Source of the DNA: Methylobacterium fujisawaense
Lineage (GTDB): Bacteria > Pseudomonadota > Alphaproteobacteria > Rhizobiales > Beijerinckiaceae
Length of the DNA stretch: 64,000 nucleotides
Assembly: GCF_014138435.1 (NCBI RefSeq)
Contig: NZ_JACJIM010000001.1
Span: 372,001 to 436,000, forward strand
Direction of reading: 5' to 3'
Shown here: positions 49,348-59,011 of the stretch, one piece after another
Position numbering within the stretch: the stretch's first letter is position 1
How the letters are laid out: each line of letters opens with the position of its first letter
The notes under the pieces: generated by a model
What the model was told of the DNA's origin: nothing
Database searches by the model: none
What the model saw: only the letters and a program-made list of their open reading frames with translations
Translations under genes and position numbers: made by a program

Positions 49348-50328
49348 TCAGGTCCGCGGCGGGGCGACGTTGGGCGGCGTTCCGGTGCGCCTGGGCGCCG
49401 AGGGACCATCGCCGAACACGGTGCGGGTGAGTTCACCGATCCCGCCCAGGGTGCCGGCGAGAGCCGCCGCCTCGATCGGCACCACGACCACCCGCTGGTT
49501 CGGCGCGGTGGCGATCGCCCGTACGGCCTCGACGTATTTCTCGGCCACGAGGAAATTCGCCGCCGCGATGTCGCCCTCCGCGATCGCCCGGCTGACCATG
49601 CCGGTCGCCGCCGCCTCGGCCTCGGCGGAGCGCTCACGGGCCTCCGCGTCGCGGAAGGCGGCCTCGCGCCGGCCCTCCGCCTCCAGGATCGCCGATTGCT
49701 TGCGTCCCTCGGCCCGGAGGATCTCGGCGGCGCGCTGCCCCTCCGCCTCCAGGATCGAGGCGCGCTTCTCGCGCTCGGCCTTCATCTGGCGGGCCATGGC
49801 CCCGGCGAGATCGGCCGGGAGCACGATATCCTTGATCTCGATCCGGTTGATCTTGACGCCCCAGGGCGAGGCCGCCGCATCCATCACCCGGAGCAGGCGT
49901 TCGTTGATCTCGTCACGGTGGGCGAGGAGCTGGTCGAGATCCATCGCGCCGACCACGGTGCGAATGTTGGTCATCGTCAGGGTGGTGGCGGCGAGGTCGA
50001 GGTTCGAGACCTCGTAGGAGGCGCGCGCCGCGTCGAGCACTTGGTAGAACACCACCGCGTCGATGGTGACGCCGGCATTGTCGCGGGTGAAGGCCTGCTG
50101 GCTCGGCACGTCGATCACCTGCTCCATGACGTTCACCCGCCGGCCGATCCGCTCGACGAAGGGGGTGATCAGTCCGAGGCCGGCATCGAGGCTGCGGGCG
50201 TAGCGGCCGAAACGCTCCACCGTGTAGACGTAGCCCTGTGGGACGATCTTCACGCCCGCGGCCAGGGTGATGACCGCCAGCGCCGCAACGCCCACCGCGA
50301 AGACGCTCAGCCCGAACGGCAGCCCCAT
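49348..50328 (-). CDS. qmcA: SPFH/band-7 membrane protein (QmcA/stomatin type)
   Basis: A 326-residue prohibitin-like protein anchored by one N-terminal helix (GLSVFAVGVAALAVITLAAG). The SPFH domain contains KIVPQGYVYTVERFGRY, NVMEQVIDVPSQQAFTRDN and MDLDQLLAHRDEINERLL, followed by a long coiled-coil rich in Ala, Glu and Arg (EKRASILEAEGQRAAEILR). I use ATG 50328 behind GGAGAGGG with a 5-base gap, not the GTG at 50334. It is the first gene of the qmcA-nfeD pair. Confidence 0.92.
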   Translation of the reverse strand: MGLPFGLSVFAVGVAALAVITLAAGVKIVPQGYVYTVERFGRYARSLDAGLGLITPFVERIGRRVNVMEQVIDVPSQQAFTRDNAGVTIDAVVFYQVLDAARASYEVSNLDLAATTLTMTNIRTVVGAMDLDQLLAHRDEINERLLRVMDAAASPWGVKINRIEIKDIVLPADLAGAMARQMKAEREKRASILEAEGQRAAEILRAEGRKQSAILEAEGRREAAFRDAEARERSAEAEAAATGMVSRAIAEGDIAAANFLVAEKYVEAVRAIATAPNQRVVVVPIEAAALAGTLGGIGELTRTVFGDGPSAPRRTGTPPNVAPPRT

Positions 50329-50660
50329 CGACACCCTCTCCGTCCCGGCCGCGCGTCCGGCGCGCGAGACGCAGCCTAGCAGGCCGAGGCGCGCCTCGCG
50401 ACCGCGGTCCTGGACAGCCGAGAAACGGGGCCGCCGCGGCCCGGCGTGAACGGGCCCCCATTCATTTCGATCATCTTTGGTTCAGGCCGCGGCGCTTAGG
50501 AAGTCGGCAAGCGTCGCGTTCGTCGTCGCTCCAGACCCTCCAACGCAACGCTTGTTGAAGAAACATTCGGCATGATCCCCGCCACCCTCGCCGCGGAAAG
50601 AAGTTCTTTCGCGCCGCTGCGGGCGGCAGAAATCCCCACCCAACCGGATCCGGTGCGCGC
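50329..50660. other. 332-base divergent region between qmcA and the glycosyltransferase operon
   Basis: No gene supported. Contains a 15-base palindrome GAAAGAA-G-TTCTTTC at 50596-50610, about 50 bases before the operon's GTG start, and AT-richer patches near 50464-50480 and 50551-50570 that could hold promoters. Confidence 0.5.
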
Positions 50661-51755
50661 GTGAAGATCGCTGTCCTCGCACATCTGAAATACCCGATCG
50701 GCCAGCCCTATGCCGGCGGCTTGGAGATGCACACGCATCTCCTCACCGTCGCGCTGAAGCGGCACGGGCACGACGTCACGCTGTTCGCCAGCCGGGGCTC
50801 GGACCCGGCGCTCGATCCCGTGATGCTCTGCGATCCCACCGGGGACGCCCTCCTGGACCCGGACCGCGAGGAGGCGATCGACCGGGCGGAGCACGAGGCC
50901 TACCGGCGCATGATGGAGATGGTTGCGGCCGGGGGCTTCGATCTGGTCCACAACAATTCCCTGCACGCGCTGCCGCTGCGCGAGAGCACCCGGATCGGCC
51001 TCCCCTGGGTGACAGTGCTGCACACGCCGCCGTTCGAGTCCCTGGTCGCCGGCATCGTCGACGCCGATCCCGACATGGCCTTCCTCGCGGTCTCGCCGTC
51101 GCTGGCGCAGGAATGGGCGCATCTCGTCCCGAACGCGCAGGTGGTCGACAACGGCGTCGATCTGTCGACCTTCGTGTTCTCGGAAGTAGCCGACGTTCCG
51201 GCCTTCGCCTTCTGGTCGGGCCGAATCGTGCCCGAGAAGGGTCTGCACCTCGCCATCGACGCCGCCCGCGCCGCCGGGCTGCCGCTGACCTTCGCCGGCC
51301 CGAAGCTCAATCCCGGCTACTGGGCCGCCGAGATCGCCCCACGCATGGGGCCGGACCTGACGCATCTCGGCCATCTCGCGCACCGGGATCTGGCCCATCA
51401 TCTCGGCCGGGCGCGGGTCGCGATCGTCTCGCCCCGCTGGGAGGAGCCCTTCGGCCTCGTCGTGGCGGAGGCGCTCGCCTGCGGCACCCCCGTGGCCGCC
51501 TTCCGCCGTGGCGCCATGCCCGACATCCTGGACGCGTCCTGCGGCCGCCTCGCCCGTCCGGACGATCCGCAGGATCTCGCAGTGGCCATCCGGGAGGCCG
51601 CCGGCCTGTCGCGCCGGGCCTGCCGCGACCGGGCCGAGGCGCTCTACGACGCCACCGCCATGACAGGACGCTACCTGGAAGCGTACGATGCGGTGATCGC
51701 GCGCTGCGCCGAGCGGGCGCGGCCCGCCCTGCGCGTCGCCGGAGGACGCGGCTGA
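50661..51755 (+). CDS. Glycosyltransferase, GT4 family
   Basis: A 364-residue GT-B-fold enzyme starting at a GTG (MKIAVLAHLKYPIGQPYAGG in translation, reading the GTG as Met). The glycine-rich start, GGLEMHTHLL, VTVLHTPP, DNGVDLSTF and the nucleotide-sugar motif WEEPFGLVVAEALACGTPVA (E-x7-E) are all present. It would transfer a sugar from a nucleotide donor, perhaps to a lipid or small molecule. It is the first of three co-directional transferase genes. The acceptor is unknown. Confidence 0.92.
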   Translation: MKIAVLAHLKYPIGQPYAGGLEMHTHLLTVALKRHGHDVTLFASRGSDPALDPVMLCDPTGDALLDPDREEAIDRAEHEAYRRMMEMVAAGGFDLVHNNSLHALPLRESTRIGLPWVTVLHTPPFESLVAGIVDADPDMAFLAVSPSLAQEWAHLVPNAQVVDNGVDLSTFVFSEVADVPAFAFWSGRIVPEKGLHLAIDAARAAGLPLTFAGPKLNPGYWAAEIAPRMGPDLTHLGHLAHRDLAHHLGRARVAIVSPRWEEPFGLVVAEALACGTPVAAFRRGAMPDILDASCGRLARPDDPQDLAVAIREAAGLSRRACRDRAEALYDATAMTGRYLEAYDAVIARCAERARPALRVAGGRG

Positions 51756-51868
51756 GCGGCGCAGATACGCGCGCCGTGCCGCATTTCCGCACCCGAGCCC
51801 GGAGCCCGGCGGCTCGACGCCCCGCCCCCGACCTCCGCGGCGCATGACGGTGCCACGGGAGACCTGAC

Positions 51869-52963
51869 ATGACCACGGACGCCGACCATCCGGCCCCCCT
51901 GCCCTGCGTCGTCTGCATTCCCGCCCGGAACGAGGCCGAGCGCCTGCCCCGCCTGCTCGCCTCCCTGGCCGCGCAGGAGGGCGTCTCGGCACGGGCGCCC
52001 CTCAGGGTTGTGGTTCTCACCAACAACTGCACGGACGGGACCGTCCAGGCGGTGCGGGACGTCGAAGCCTCCGGCATTCTCGCGACCCTCGCCCTCCGCC
52101 TGACCGACGTCGAGCTGGCCGGCGCTGAGGCCCATGTCGGCACGGCCCGGCGCATGGCGCTGGAGGCCGGGGCCGACTGGCTGGAGGCCGACGGACAGCC
52201 GGACGGAATCCTCCTCACCACCGACGCGGATGCCCGCCTGCCCGCCGACTGGGTGACGGCGAACCTGCGCGCGTTGGAGGCCGCGGACGTCGTCGGCGGC
52301 CGGCTCGTGATCGACGAGGACGGCACCGCCGATCCCGACCTCGTGGCTCTGCACGCACGCATCGAGCGCTACTGGTCCGGTGTCCGCCGCCTGGAGGATC
52401 TCCTGGACCCGCCGCCGCACGATCCCGCCCCCCGCCACGGCGACCATACCGGGGCGAGCCTCGCCGTTCCGGCCGTCCTGTACCGGGCGGTCGGGGGACT
52501 GCCGGCGCTGCCCTGCGGCGAGGACAATGCCCTCGTCGGGCTCCTGCGCGCCAACGGGGCGCGCCTGCGCCACTGCCCGGAGGTGCATGTGCTGGTCTCG
52601 TCCCGCCATCAGGGGCGGGTCTCGGGGGGCATGGCCACCGAGATGCTGCGCCGCGCCCGTGTCCTTCACGGAGAGGCCTACCTGCTGCCGGAGGCCGCCC
52701 ATTGGCAGGCGCTGATCCTGCGCCGGGCGGCGCTGCGCCGGGCCTTCCATCTGGACCCCGAGGCCCGCGTCGCAGCCTGCGGGCGGCTCGGGCTTGCCCC
52801 GGAGGATCTCGCCTCCGTCGGCGCCTGCCCCAACGACATCGCCTTCGTGGAGCGGGCCGACCGCATCCTCGAATCCCGCAGCGCGCCGGCGCGGGAATGT
52901 GCCCTGGATCAAGCGGTCGCGGATCTCGACGCCCTCGCCCTTTCCCTGAAGGCCGCCGCGTGA
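51869..52963 (+). CDS. Glycosyltransferase, GT2 family
   Basis: A 364-residue GT-A-fold enzyme. CIPARNEAERLPRLLASL opens the domain, VVLTNNCTDGT follows, and the DxD-type metal motif is TTDADARLPADW. The later segment RHGDHTGASLAVPA and CGEDNALVGLLRANGARL fit the acceptor side. No membrane helix. It starts 113 bases after the GT4 gene, and its TGA overlaps the GTG of the next gene (GTGA), so translation is coupled. Confidence 0.9.
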   Translation: MTTDADHPAPLPCVVCIPARNEAERLPRLLASLAAQEGVSARAPLRVVVLTNNCTDGTVQAVRDVEASGILATLALRLTDVELAGAEAHVGTARRMALEAGADWLEADGQPDGILLTTDADARLPADWVTANLRALEAADVVGGRLVIDEDGTADPDLVALHARIERYWSGVRRLEDLLDPPPHDPAPRHGDHTGASLAVPAVLYRAVGGLPALPCGEDNALVGLLRANGARLRHCPEVHVLVSSRHQGRVSGGMATEMLRRARVLHGEAYLLPEAAHWQALILRRAALRRAFHLDPEARVAACGRLGLAPEDLASVGACPNDIAFVERADRILESRSAPARECALDQAVADLDALALSLKAAA

Positions 52964-53994
52964 CCCGCGGCATCGGCTGGTACGTCCACCACCAGGGCGC
53001 CGGCCATCTCCAGCGCGCCCGGGCCGTCGCGGGGGCCCTGCCTCGATCCTGCACGATCCTCGGTACGCTCGCCGGCTTCGACACCGCCGGCCTCGACGTC
53101 GTCGACCTGCCCGATGATCGCCCCCTCGGCGCCGCGGCCTTCGACGGCCGGGACGGCGAGGCCGAGCGGCCGGAGTCGCTCCACTACGCCCCTCTGAACC
53201 ATCCCGGCATCCGCGCCCGGATGGCACGCATCGCCGCCTGGGCGGAGCGAACGGACCCGGCCCTGCTCGTGGTCGACGTCTCGGTGGAAGTCGCGCTCCT
53301 GGCGCGCCTGCTGTCGGTGCCGACCCTGGTGGTGCGGCTTGCCGGAACGCGGACCGACCGGCCGCACCTCGAAGCCTTCCGCAGCGCCACGCGACTGCTG
53401 GCGCCCTTCCCCGCCGCGCTCGACGGGTCGTCCGTCCCGGACTGGGTCCGGGCCAAGACGCTGTATGCGGGCTTCCTCGGCGCTCCGGCCCAAGGGCTCA
53501 CCGAGGGCAGCCGGGACATCGTGGTGGTGTTCGGCCGCGGCGGCACGGGGGGCAGCCTCGCGGATCTCGCCGCGGCGGCGCGGGCGGTGCCCGACCGGCC
53601 CTGGCACGTCCTCGGGCCGGTCTCGGGCAGCGGCGAGACGCCGGACAACCTGCACCTGCACGGCTGGGTCCCCGACGTCGAGGCGCGGGTGGCGCAGGCG
53701 GCGCTACTGGTTGGCGGCGGCGGCGACGGTGTGGTCGCGCTCGCCGCCGCGCAGGCGAAGCGCTTCCTCTGCCTGCCGGAGGAGCGGGCCTACGGCGAGC
53801 AGACCGAGAAGGCGGAGGCGCTGGCGCGGCTCGGCGCCGCGATCGTCCATCCGGGCTGGCCCCCGGCCTCGGCCTGGCCGGGCCTGATCCGGGACGGCCT
53901 CGCCCTCGACCCGGCGGTGATCGGCGCCCTGCACGATCCGGATGCGGTCCGGGGCTGCGCAGCGGCGATCGAGGCGTTGGTGCGGCACCTCTGA
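52960..53994 (+). CDS. MurG-like glycosyltransferase (GT-B fold, GT28-type)
   Basis: A 344-residue protein starting at GTG 52960, overlapping the stop of the GT2 gene. The N-terminal HHQGAGHLQRARAVAGAL resembles the GxGH loop of MurG-like enzymes, and the C-terminal half has VFGRGGTGGSLADL, LHGWVPDVEARVAQAALLVG and GGGGDGVVALAAAQAKRFLC, the donor-binding region of the family. It ends the three-gene operon. No lipid-linked acceptor gene is nearby, so the product remains unknown. Confidence 0.85.
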   Translation: MTRGIGWYVHHQGAGHLQRARAVAGALPRSCTILGTLAGFDTAGLDVVDLPDDRPLGAAAFDGRDGEAERPESLHYAPLNHPGIRARMARIAAWAERTDPALLVVDVSVEVALLARLLSVPTLVVRLAGTRTDRPHLEAFRSATRLLAPFPAALDGSSVPDWVRAKTLYAGFLGAPAQGLTEGSRDIVVVFGRGGTGGSLADLAAAARAVPDRPWHVLGPVSGSGETPDNLHLHGWVPDVEARVAQAALLVGGGGDGVVALAAAQAKRFLCLPEERAYGEQTEKAEALARLGAAIVHPGWPPASAWPGLIRDGLALDPAVIGALHDPDAVRGCAAAIEALVRHL

Positions 53995-54122
53995 ATGATC
54001 GGCCCGCGACGGTCCGGGGCGGGCGTCCTTGCGGGCGCAGCGAGGCGGGAGAGCGAACTCCGTCTCTAAACGCACCGCCGCCGAAGCGAAGCTCGCTCCG
54101 GCGGACGTGTTTCAGGTTGGGC

Positions 54123-54305
54123 TCAGGAGATCAGATCGAGCTTCGCGGCCTCGATCCCGTCGGCGCGGATCGCGTCCGGCAGCGAAGAGAAGTCACGATA
54201 TCCCGCCTCGCGCGCCATCGCGTCGAGGGCCGTCTGCTCGTCATCGGCCGCCCCGGTCCAGAGCACGGCGCCGCTCTTTGTCTGCCTAATCTGGAAAATG
54301 CTCAT
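54123..54305 (-). CDS. Small protein of unknown function
   Basis: A 60-residue soluble protein starting at ATG 54305 behind AGGGAGGGATCG. The composition is balanced (SIFQIRQTKSGAVLWTGAAD, then AREAGYRDFSSLPDAI), unlike random GC-rich frames, so it is probably real. I do not recognise a family. It lies alone between the glycosyltransferase operon and the efflux operon. Confidence 0.6.
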   Translation of the reverse strand: MSIFQIRQTKSGAVLWTGAADDEQTALDAMAREAGYRDFSSLPDAIRADGIEAAKLDLIS

Positions 54306-54551
54306 CGATCCCTCCCCGGTCGCGAAAAGACCTTCACGGTATTAACGTCGCCGTTCGTCGCCGGTTGCAGGGGGACCGAACGCAACAGCCGCGGTTCGTC
54401 GGCGCCAATCCCCTGCGGCGCGAGGCCCGGCGACGGCATCGCGCAATGGCGCTATTCTCATCCGCATCCAGGATGACTCGCCATGAAAACGCCGACCTGC
54501 CCGGCGAGGGAGAGACAAGATCAATCGAGCGCCGATTGTGAGGCCCCCGTC

Positions 54552-55769
54552 GTGAAGTATGTCCGTTGGCGCGCGTCCCGCCTCAGTCTCCTGTGCGGGC
54601 TCGCGATCCTCGCCGCGGCGCCGGCCCGGGCCGTCGAGACTGCCGCCGTTCCCGACGCGGCCGCCATCGCCCCGGCGGTGACCGTCGTGCCGGCCGAGAG
54701 CCGCGAGATCGTCGAGCGGGCCGTCGTCACCGGCACGCTGGTCCCCCGGGACGAGATCCTCGTATCCCCCGAAGTCGAGGGCCTGCGCATCACCGACCTG
54801 CTCGTCGAGGAGGGCGACCGCGTCACCAAGGGGCAGGTCCTCGCCAAGCTGTCGCTGGAGATGATCGCCACGCAGGAGGCCTCCAACGCCGCGGCGATCG
54901 CCCGGGCCGAGGCGGCCATCGTCCAGGCCCGGAGCCAGATCGTCCAGGCGGAGGCCGCCAACGTCGAGGCGCGGCAATCCCTGGAACGCGCCCAGGCGCT
55001 GGCCAAGACCGGCAACGCCACCGCGGCCGTGCTGGAGCAGCGCGTCTCGGCGGCCCAGGGGGCGGAAGGGCGCCTCGCCGCCGCCAAGGGCGGTCTGCAA
55101 TCCGCCCAGGCCGACCTCGCCACCGCCCGCGCCGCGGGCTCCGAGATCGCCCTGCGGCGGGCCCGCACCGATATCCGCGCCCCCGAGGCCGGGATCATCA
55201 ACCGCCGCACCGCCCGGATCGGGGCCACCGCCACCGCGGCGGCCGAGCCGCTGTTCCGGCTGATCGCCCGGGGCGAGATCGAGCTGGAGGGCGAGGTGCC
55301 CGAGACGTCCCTGGCGCGCCTCCAGGTCGGCAATCCGGCGAGCCTCGACCTCGACGACGGCCGCCGCCTCGCCGGCACGGTGCGCCGGGTCTATCCGGAG
55401 GTCGACCGGGCGACGCGGCTCGGCAAGGTGCGCATCCGCCTCGGCGACGATCCGGCCCTGCGCATCGGCGCCTTCGCCCGCGGCAACGTGGAGATCGCGC
55501 GCCGTACGGGCATCGCCGTGCCGGTCTCCAGCCTGCTCTACGCCGCCGACGGCCGCGCCAGCGTCCTCGTGGTGAAGGACGGGCGCGTCGAGGCGCGGGC
55601 CGTGACCACGGGCCTCTCCGCCGAGGGCTTCACGGAGATCCGCGCGGGCGTCGCCGCCGGCGAGAGCGTCGTGGCCCGCGCCGGCAGCTTCCTGCGCGAC
55701 GGCGACCGGGTACGCCCCGTGCCGGCTGCCGCCAGCAGCACGCCGATCGCCGACGCGGCCCCGCGGTAG
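54552..55769 (+). CDS. RND efflux pump periplasmic adaptor subunit
   Basis: Membrane fusion protein of 405 residues. I start at GTG 54552, which has a GAGG ribosome site and leads into a signal sequence (SRLSLLCGLAILAAAPARAV); an ATG at 54483 would add 23 polar residues. Family marks are the biotinyl-lipoyl halves (VEGLRITDLLVEEGDRVTKG and RTDIRAPEAGIINRR), a coiled-coil hairpin rich in Ala, Glu and Gln, and the beta-barrel (GEIELEGEVPETSLARL). It is 21 bases upstream of the pump gene. No outer-membrane channel gene is in the operon. Confidence 0.93.
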   Translation: MKYVRWRASRLSLLCGLAILAAAPARAVETAAVPDAAAIAPAVTVVPAESREIVERAVVTGTLVPRDEILVSPEVEGLRITDLLVEEGDRVTKGQVLAKLSLEMIATQEASNAAAIARAEAAIVQARSQIVQAEAANVEARQSLERAQALAKTGNATAAVLEQRVSAAQGAEGRLAAAKGGLQSAQADLATARAAGSEIALRRARTDIRAPEAGIINRRTARIGATATAAAEPLFRLIARGEIELEGEVPETSLARLQVGNPASLDLDDGRRLAGTVRRVYPEVDRATRLGKVRIRLGDDPALRIGAFARGNVEIARRTGIAVPVSSLLYAADGRASVLVVKDGRVEARAVTTGLSAEGFTEIRAGVAAGESVVARAGSFLRDGDRVRPVPAAASSTPIADAAPR

Positions 55770-55790
55770 GACGAGTCGAAGGATCCGGCC

Positions 55791-58700
55791 ATGCGCCTCA
55801 ACGTCTCCGCCTGGGCGATCCGCAAGCCCCTGCCCTCGGTGGTCCTGTTCCTGGTCCTGATGATCCTCGGGCTCGTGAGCTTCCGCTCGCTGCCGATCAC
55901 GCGCTTTCCCAACATCGACATCCCGATCGTCTCGGTGACGATCACCCAATCGGGGGCGGCCCCGTCCGAATTGCAGACCCAGGTGACCAAGTGGGTCGAG
56001 GATTCGGTCGCCGGCGTGAAGGGCGTCAAGCACATCCTCTCGACGATCACCGAGGGCACCTCCACCACCACGATCGAGTTCCGCCTTGAGGTAAACCAGG
56101 ATCGGGCGACCAACGACGTCAAGGACGCCATCGCCAAGATCCGGCAGAACCTGCCGCGCACCATCGACGAACCGATCGTCTCCCGCGTGGAGATCGCCGG
56201 CCTGCCGATCATGGTCTACGGCGCCTCCGCGCCCGCCATGACCCCCGAGGACCTGTCGTGGTTCGTGGACGACGTGGTCGCCCGCGGCCTGCAGAGCGTG
56301 AAGGGCGTCGGCGGCGTCGAGCGCCTGGGCGGCGTCGCCCGGGAGATCCGCGTCACCCTGAAGCCCGACCGGCTGCTGGCGCTGGGCATCACCGCCGCGG
56401 ACGTGAACCGGCAGCTGCGCCTGACCTCGGCCGACATGGCCGGCGGCCGGGCCGAGGTCGGCGGCCAGGAGCAGTCGATCCGGGCGCTCGCCGCCTCGGC
56501 GAGCCTCGAGACGCTGGCCAAGACCTCCATCGTCGTGCCGGGCAACCGCAAGGTCCGCCTCGACGAGCTGGCGACCCTGTCCGACACCGCCGAGGAACCC
56601 CGCACCTTCGCGCGCTTCAACGGCGAGCCGGTGGTCGCCTTCGCGATCTCCCGGGCGAGCGGCGCCAGCGACGCCGACGTCTCGGTGGGCGTCGCCAAGA
56701 AGATCGCGGCGCTCCATGCGGCGAACCCGAACGTGCGGTTCGACCTGATCGACACCAGCGTCGTCAACACGATCGGCAACTACCACTCGGCCATGATGGG
56801 CCTGATCGAGGGCGCAGCCCTCGCGGTCGTGGTGGTGCTGCTGTTCCTGCGGGACTGGCGGGCGACGCTGATCGCCGCCGTGGCGCTGCCGCTCTCGGTG
56901 CTGCCGACCTTCTGGGTGATGAGCGCACTCGGCTTCTCGCTCAACGCCGTGAGCCTGCTGGCGATCACCCTGGTCACCGGCATTCTGGTGGACGACGCGA
57001 TCGTGGAGATCGAGAACATCGTCCGGCACATGCGGATGGGGAAGTCGCCCTACCGCGCATCCCTTGAGGCCGCCGACGAGATCGGGCTCGCGGTCATCGC
57101 CATCACGGCGACGATCATCGCGATCTTCTCGCCGGTCTCCTTTATGGGCGGCATCGCCGGCCAGTATTTCAAGCAGTTCGGCCTGACCATCGCGGCGGCG
57201 GTGTTCATGTCGCTGCTCGTGGCGCGGCTGATCACGCCGCTGCTCGCCGCCTACTTCCTGCGCGACCACGGGCCGGACCACGAGCGGGACGGCTTCGTGA
57301 TGCGCGGCTACACCCGCCTCGTCGCCTGGTCGGTCCGGCACAAGTTCATCACGCTGGTGCTCGGCATCGCGTGCTTCGCCGCCTCGATCGCCTCCACGGG
57401 CCTGCTGCCCGCGGGCTTCCTGCCGGCGGAGGACCAGGCCCGCACCCTGTTCGTGGTCGAGCTGCCGCCGGGCGCCCGGCTCCCGGACACGGTCCGGGTC
57501 ACCGACCGCATCGAGGAGAAGATCCGCGCGCTGCCCGAGGTGAAGAGCGTGTTCGTGGACGGCGGCCGCCAACTGCCGGCCAAGAAGGAGGTGCGGCTCG
57601 CGAGCCTGACCATCAACCTCACCCCGAAGAACGCCCGCCACAAGACCCAGAAGCAGGTCGACGCCGAGGTCGCGGCGATCCTGCGGGAGGAGCCGGACCT
57701 GCGGTTCTGGGCCCTGCGCGAGGGCGGCCAGCGCGATCTCGCGCTGATCATCGCCGGCCCCGACAAGGCCGTGGTGGCGGAGGTCGCCGCCAAGCTCCAG
57801 CGCGAGGCCCAGCGGGTCCCCCACCTCGTCAACGTCATGTCGACGGCGCCGCTCGACCGGACCGAGGTGCGGATCCGGCCGAAGCCCGCGGTGGCGGCCG
57901 ACCTCGGCGTCAGCACGGACACCATCGCCGAGACGGTGCGGGTCGGCACGATCGGCGACATCGGCATGAACCTCGCCAAGTTCAACGCCACCGACCGGCA
58001 GGTGCCGATCCGCGTGCAGCTGCCCGAGCGCCTGCGCGGCCGGCTCTCCGATCTCGAGACCCTGAAGGTGCCGGTCAAGGGCGGGGCCGCCGTGCCGCTC
58101 GCCACCGTCGCCGATATCAGCCTCGGCCAGGGCCCGACCGGCATCGACCGCTACGACCGCGCCGTGCGCGTCGCCCTCGAGGGCGACATGCAGGGCACCG
58201 ATGCGCTCGCCGAGCTGATCACCCAGGTGATGAACCTGCCGACGGCCAAGAACCTGCCGCCCGGGGTGACGATCAGCCAGACCGGCGACGCAGAAGTCAT
58301 GGGCGAGGTGTTCGAGGGCTTCGCGCTCGCCATGGGCGCCGGCCTGATGATGGTCTTCGGCGTGCTGATCCTGCTGTTCGGCAACTTCCTGCAGCCGCTG
58401 ACCATCCTGTTCTCGCTGCCGCTCTCCATCGGCGGCGCGATCCTGGCCCTGCTGATCTGCCACATGCCGATCTCGATGCCGGTGGTGATCGGCATCCTGA
58501 TGCTGATGGGCGTCGTGACCAAGAACGCCATCATGCTGGTGGATTTCGCCGTGGAGCAGATCCGCGCCGGCGTCGACCGGAACGTCGCCATCGTGGATGC
58601 GGGCCGCAAACGCGCCCGACCGATCGTGATGACCACCATCGCCATGGCGGCCGGCATGGTGCCGTCGGCGATGGCCTACGGGATCGGCGGCGAGTTCCGC

Positions 58701-58928
58701 TCGCCCATGGCGGTGGCGGTGATCGGCGGCCTGATCGTCTCGACGGTGCTGTCCCTGGTCTTCGTGCCGGCGATCTTCGTCCTGATGGACGACCTGTCGC
58801 GCCTGCTGAAGCGCCTGTTCGGCCGCTTCGTGGGCGAGCGCGACGACCCGGAGGATGCCACGACCTTCGACCCGGCCCATCCGGCCAACGACGGGCATCC
58901 GCTGCCGCCGCGGATCGCCGCGGAATAG
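55791..58928 (+). CDS. RND efflux transporter permease subunit
   Basis: A 1045-residue inner-membrane proton antiporter, the normal length, with 12 TM helices and two large periplasmic domains. The N-terminal start NVSAWAIRKPLPSVVLFLVL, the TM4 motif GILVDDAIVEIENIVRHM with the proton-relay Asp pair, and GVVTKNAIMLVDFA in the second half are typical. The sequence resembles the hydrophobe/amphiphile family (AcrB-like), though nearer the MdtB/C or Sll0142 subgroup. The adaptor precedes it. Substrates are unknown; no local regulator is seen. Confidence 0.95.
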   Translation: MRLNVSAWAIRKPLPSVVLFLVLMILGLVSFRSLPITRFPNIDIPIVSVTITQSGAAPSELQTQVTKWVEDSVAGVKGVKHILSTITEGTSTTTIEFRLEVNQDRATNDVKDAIAKIRQNLPRTIDEPIVSRVEIAGLPIMVYGASAPAMTPEDLSWFVDDVVARGLQSVKGVGGVERLGGVAREIRVTLKPDRLLALGITAADVNRQLRLTSADMAGGRAEVGGQEQSIRALAASASLETLAKTSIVVPGNRKVRLDELATLSDTAEEPRTFARFNGEPVVAFAISRASGASDADVSVGVAKKIAALHAANPNVRFDLIDTSVVNTIGNYHSAMMGLIEGAALAVVVVLLFLRDWRATLIAAVALPLSVLPTFWVMSALGFSLNAVSLLAITLVTGILVDDAIVEIENIVRHMRMGKSPYRASLEAADEIGLAVIAITATIIAIFSPVSFMGGIAGQYFKQFGLTIAAAVFMSLLVARLITPLLAAYFLRDHGPDHERDGFVMRGYTRLVAWSVRHKFITLVLGIACFAASIASTGLLPAGFLPAEDQARTLFVVELPPGARLPDTVRVTDRIEEKIRALPEVKSVFVDGGRQLPAKKEVRLASLTINLTPKNARHKTQKQVDAEVAAILREEPDLRFWALREGGQRDLALIIAGPDKAVVAEVAAKLQREAQRVPHLVNVMSTAPLDRTEVRIRPKPAVAADLGVSTDTIAETVRVGTIGDIGMNLAKFNATDRQVPIRVQLPERLRGRLSDLETLKVPVKGGAAVPLATVADISLGQGPTGIDRYDRAVRVALEGDMQGTDALAELITQVMNLPTAKNLPPGVTISQTGDAEVMGEVFEGFALAMGAGLMMVFGVLILLFGNFLQPLTILFSLPLSIGGAILALLICHMPISMPVVIGILMLMGVVTKNAIMLVDFAVEQIRAGVDRNVAIVDAGRKRARPIVMTTIAMAAGMVPSAMAYGIGGEFRSPMAVAVIGGLIVSTVLSLVFVPAIFVLMDDLSRLLKRLFGRFVGERDDPEDATTFDPAHPANDGHPLPPRIAAE

Positions 58929-59011
58929 GCCCCCCGCGGCGCGGTGCATTGCGTCCCGCGCCGCGATGGGCTGTGACTCCCCCCATCGAATCAACGGAGA
59001 CGCGCTAAACG

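Noticed and set aside
46235..50017. Long plus-strand frame of about 1260 codons over the PEPC-like gene and its right-hand neighbours
   Set aside because: Frame-shifted shadow, Arg/Pro/Gly-rich, crossing real genes on both strands.
54342..58994. Very long open frame (about 1550 codons) on the minus strand over the RND efflux genes
   Set aside because: It is the antisense shadow of two well-supported genes in GC-rich DNA. Its translation is Asp/Arg/His/Gly-rich with no motif.
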